DNA of 64,000 nucleotides, from assembly GCA_039921525.1 (NCBI GenBank), contig JBDSBP010000197.1, positions 47,658 through 111,657 of the forward strand, in the 5' to 3' direction. Position 1 is the first letter of the stretch; each line of letters begins with the position of its first letter. This document shows positions 62,435 through 64,000 of this stretch, piece after piece. Origin of the DNA: JADCRZ01 sp039921525 (GTDB taxonomy: Bacteria; Bacteroidota; Bacteroidia; Chitinophagales; Chitinophagaceae). The notes under the pieces are model-generated. The model saw only the letters and a program-made list of their open reading frames with translations, ran no database searches and was not told where the DNA came from. The translations under genes were made by a program, and so were the position numbers.

Positions 62435-63565
62435 ATGAAATATTACATAATTGCAGGCGAAGCATCCGGAGACCTGCACGGCAGCAATCTCATAAAAGAA
62501 TTAAAGAAATTGGATAAAGATGCTGAAATCCGTTGCTGGGGCGGAGACATGATGCAGGCAACTGGTGCTGTGCTGGTAAAGCACTACAAGGATCTTGCGT
62601 TTATGGGATTTACCGAGGTGGCAAAAAATTTGGGAACCATTCTCCGGAACCTGAAGTTTTGTAAAAAGGATATTTTCAATTACCAACCTGACGCCCTTAT
62701 CCTCATAGATTATCCTGGTTTTAACCTGCGTATTGCCAAATGGGCAAAACCGCAGCATTTTAAAGTTATTTACTACATTTCGCCGCAGATATGGGCCTGG
62801 AAAGAAAGCCGCGTACACGCAATCAGGGAAACAGTAGATAAAATGATTGTTATCCTTCCGTTTGAAAAAGAATTTTATAAAAGATGGAAATACCCGGTGG
62901 ATTATGTGGGGCATCCGCTGGTGGAGGTCATCGAAAATTTTAAGAAGAATACGCAAGCAACCGCTCAGCCTGTACCAAACCCAGATAACCCCGCTAAGAT
63001 AATTGCTTTGCTCCCTGGCAGCCGCAAACAGGAAATCTTAAAAAAGCTTCCTATTATGCTGGCCCTGTCTTCCATATTTCCTGATTTTCATTTTGTTGTG
63101 GCACAGGCACCCGGCCAGGAAGATTCATTTTATACTTCCATTCTGCAGGAGTACAAAAACGTATCTTCTGTAAAAAATGAAACTTACCCCTTACTTTTAA
63201 GATCTGATGCCGCGCTTGTTACTTCTGGTACGGCTACGCTGGAGACCGCATTATTTGGGGTTCCTGAAGTTGTATGTTATAAGAGCAGCACCATTTCTTA
63301 TTGGATCGCAAAGCGATTGATAAAAGTGAAATATATCAGCCTTGTAAATCTTATCATGAACAAGGAGGTGGTCAAAGAACTGATCCAGGATGACCTAACC
63401 GTGGAAAACCTGCAAAAAGAATTGAACCTTCTGTTGTATGATGTACACAGGAAAGCACAATTACAGCAGGACTATGCTGATCTGAAGAAATTACTAAGTG
63501 AAGGGGGAAACGCTTCGGCGAACGCCGCGAAAATTATTACGAACTTTTTAGCGCGGAATCAATGA
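62435..63565 (+). CDS. lpxB: Lipid-A-disaccharide synthase
   Basis: 376 residues, normal length. GT19 glycosyltransferase joining UDP-diacylglucosamine and lipid X on the inner membrane face. The N-terminus YIIAGEASGDLHGSNLI (residues 4-20) is diagnostic, followed by MGFTEV, IDYPGFNLRIA, YYISPQIWAW and LLPGSRKQEI; the C-terminal VTSGTATLETALFGVPEVVCYK block with the conserved Glu is present. It shows that the organism makes lipid A. Last gene of the surE unit; its 3' end overlaps a small minus-strand gene by 7 bases. Confidence 0.96.
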   Translation: MKYYIIAGEASGDLHGSNLIKELKKLDKDAEIRCWGGDMMQATGAVLVKHYKDLAFMGFTEVAKNLGTILRNLKFCKKDIFNYQPDALILIDYPGFNLRIAKWAKPQHFKVIYYISPQIWAWKESRVHAIRETVDKMIVILPFEKEFYKRWKYPVDYVGHPLVEVIENFKKNTQATAQPVPNPDNPAKIIALLPGSRKQEILKKLPIMLALSSIFPDFHFVVAQAPGQEDSFYTSILQEYKNVSSVKNETYPLLLRSDAALVTSGTATLETALFGVPEVVCYKSSTISYWIAKRLIKVKYISLVNLIMNKEVVKELIQDDLTVENLQKELNLLLYDVHRKAQLQQDYADLKKLLSEGGNASANAAKIITNFLARNQ

Positions 63566-63732
63566 TGACGGAAGAAGAGTATTTTAATTATCATGATAAT
63601 CAATGCGATAAGAAACATGAAAATAGAAATACGGTTGATGCCATGCATATATTTCATCCACTGCGTGTTTGGCTGATTGGGGTCTCTTTTTTTTATATAG
63701 AGATACTCTGAAATTTGTCTTAATATGCCCAT
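63559..63732 (-). CDS. 57-residue membrane protein
   Basis: Read by hand on the minus strand: ATG at 63732, TGA at 63559-63561. The N-terminal half is basic and polar (MGILRQISEYLYIKKRDPNQ), followed by HGINRISIF and one helix of about 20 residues (MFLIALIIMIIKILFF), ending RHH. It resembles the small DUF6728-type proteins of Bacteroidota, but that assignment is from memory. It converges on lpxB and overlaps it by 7 bases. Too short for default gene calling. Confidence 0.6.
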   Translation of the reverse strand: MGILRQISEYLYIKKRDPNQPNTQWMKYMHGINRISIFMFLIALIIMIIKILFFRHH

Positions 63733-63737
63733 AGAAA

Positions 63738-63768
63738 AGGTATGAGGTGTGAGGTATGAGGGATGAGC
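63738..63768. repeat. TATGAGG word array
   Basis: AGGTATGAGGTGTGAGGTAT continuing to GAGGGATGAG, six bases upstream of the small gene's ATG. Same words as at 11931 and 33545. Confidence 0.6.
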
Positions 63769-63905
63769 CTTTTACCTTTCAATAAGCAATATTACAAATC
63801 TGACTCAAAAAAGTTTTTTGCCGAAAATATTTTTTTACTTCCTGCCTTTTATATAACATCCGCCAATAAACAGAATTATGATCCAATGCCTGACTAAAAT
63901 GTAGG

Positions 63906-64000
63906 GGCGTTTGTAGGGGCAGGGCTTGCCCCCGCCCTGACTGCATACGAAACTGACAGTATATTTTATGGGAGACGTCGACAAAATACCACACGTATCC
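63906..64000. repeat. 134-bp inverted-repeat element, second copy (cut by the window edge)
   Basis: The first 34 bases match the left end of the copy at 12185 exactly and the centre (ACTGCATACGAA ... ACCACACGTAT) matches with only a few changes. The right end lies beyond the window. Confidence 0.75.

Noticed and set aside
62501..62956. 151-codon minus-strand frame in lpxB
   Set aside because: Antisense to highly conserved lpxB blocks.

Overview
The window looks like a chromosome segment of a Bacteroidota bacterium, most likely of the Chitinophagaceae type. The signs are type IX secretion system (T9SS) sorting domains and PorP/SprF-like proteins, PKD-repeat adhesins, a barrel-less TonB plug protein, promoters of the TTG-N17-23-TAnnTTTG class, scarce Shine-Dalgarno sites, and housekeeping genes of Bacteroidota type. 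No rRNA, tRNA, prophage, IS transposase or CRISPR array was seen.

Layout. 1-3.3 kb: end of a nucleotide-sugar cluster (UDP-glucuronate decarboxylase fragment, then rfbB, rfbC, rfbD for dTDP-rhamnose). 3.3-11.8 kb: an island of small stress or envelope proteins (YtxH, holin-like, PPOX-fold, CsbD, three tiny proteins), two response regulators including an NtrC-type one, a YihY protein, a shortened SDR and a topoisomerase IB. 12.4-18.7 kb: a tight four-gene operon that matches the mycobacterial decaprenyl-phospho-arabinose route (UbiA-like phosphoribosyltransferase, DprE1-like, DprE2-like, HAD phosphatase), flanked by a polytopic GT-C-like protein and a GT2 glycosyltransferase. 18.9-26.7 kb: recG with no normal start codon, a large T9SS cargo and its PorP-like partner, and an outer-membrane protein. 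26.8-37.3 kb: LOG protein, sodium:solute symporter, O-methyltransferase, glucosaminidase-LysM, hpt, a VWA lipid-anchored or secreted protein, grpE-dnaJ, and an RlmI-like methyltransferase. 37.4-48.7 kb: a stand-alone T9SS sorting domain, peroxiredoxin, a 15-PKD adhesin translationally coupled to PorP, a lipoprotein, an M32 carboxypeptidase and the TonB-plug protein. 48.8-64 kb: nif3 plus a zinc-ribbon protein, recN, fabI, a LolD-like ATPase, a ligase-associated helicase and PdeM, an HDAC-like protein, an XRE-S24 repressor, surE, lpxB and a 57-residue membrane protein.

Two things stand out. First, the operon at 12.4-15.9 kb should make polyprenyl-phospho-D-arabinofuranose, a donor best known from mycobacteria; the neighbouring membrane glycosyltransferase is the natural candidate user. 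Second, many intergenic gaps contain tandem arrays of short words (TATGAGG, CAGCTAT, GTTAATG, ACGAATT, GAAGTCT), often arranged as facing arms. They start at, or even form, the stop codons of genes. In addition a 134-bp inverted-repeat element occurs twice, 52 kb apart. I know of no named family for these arrays.
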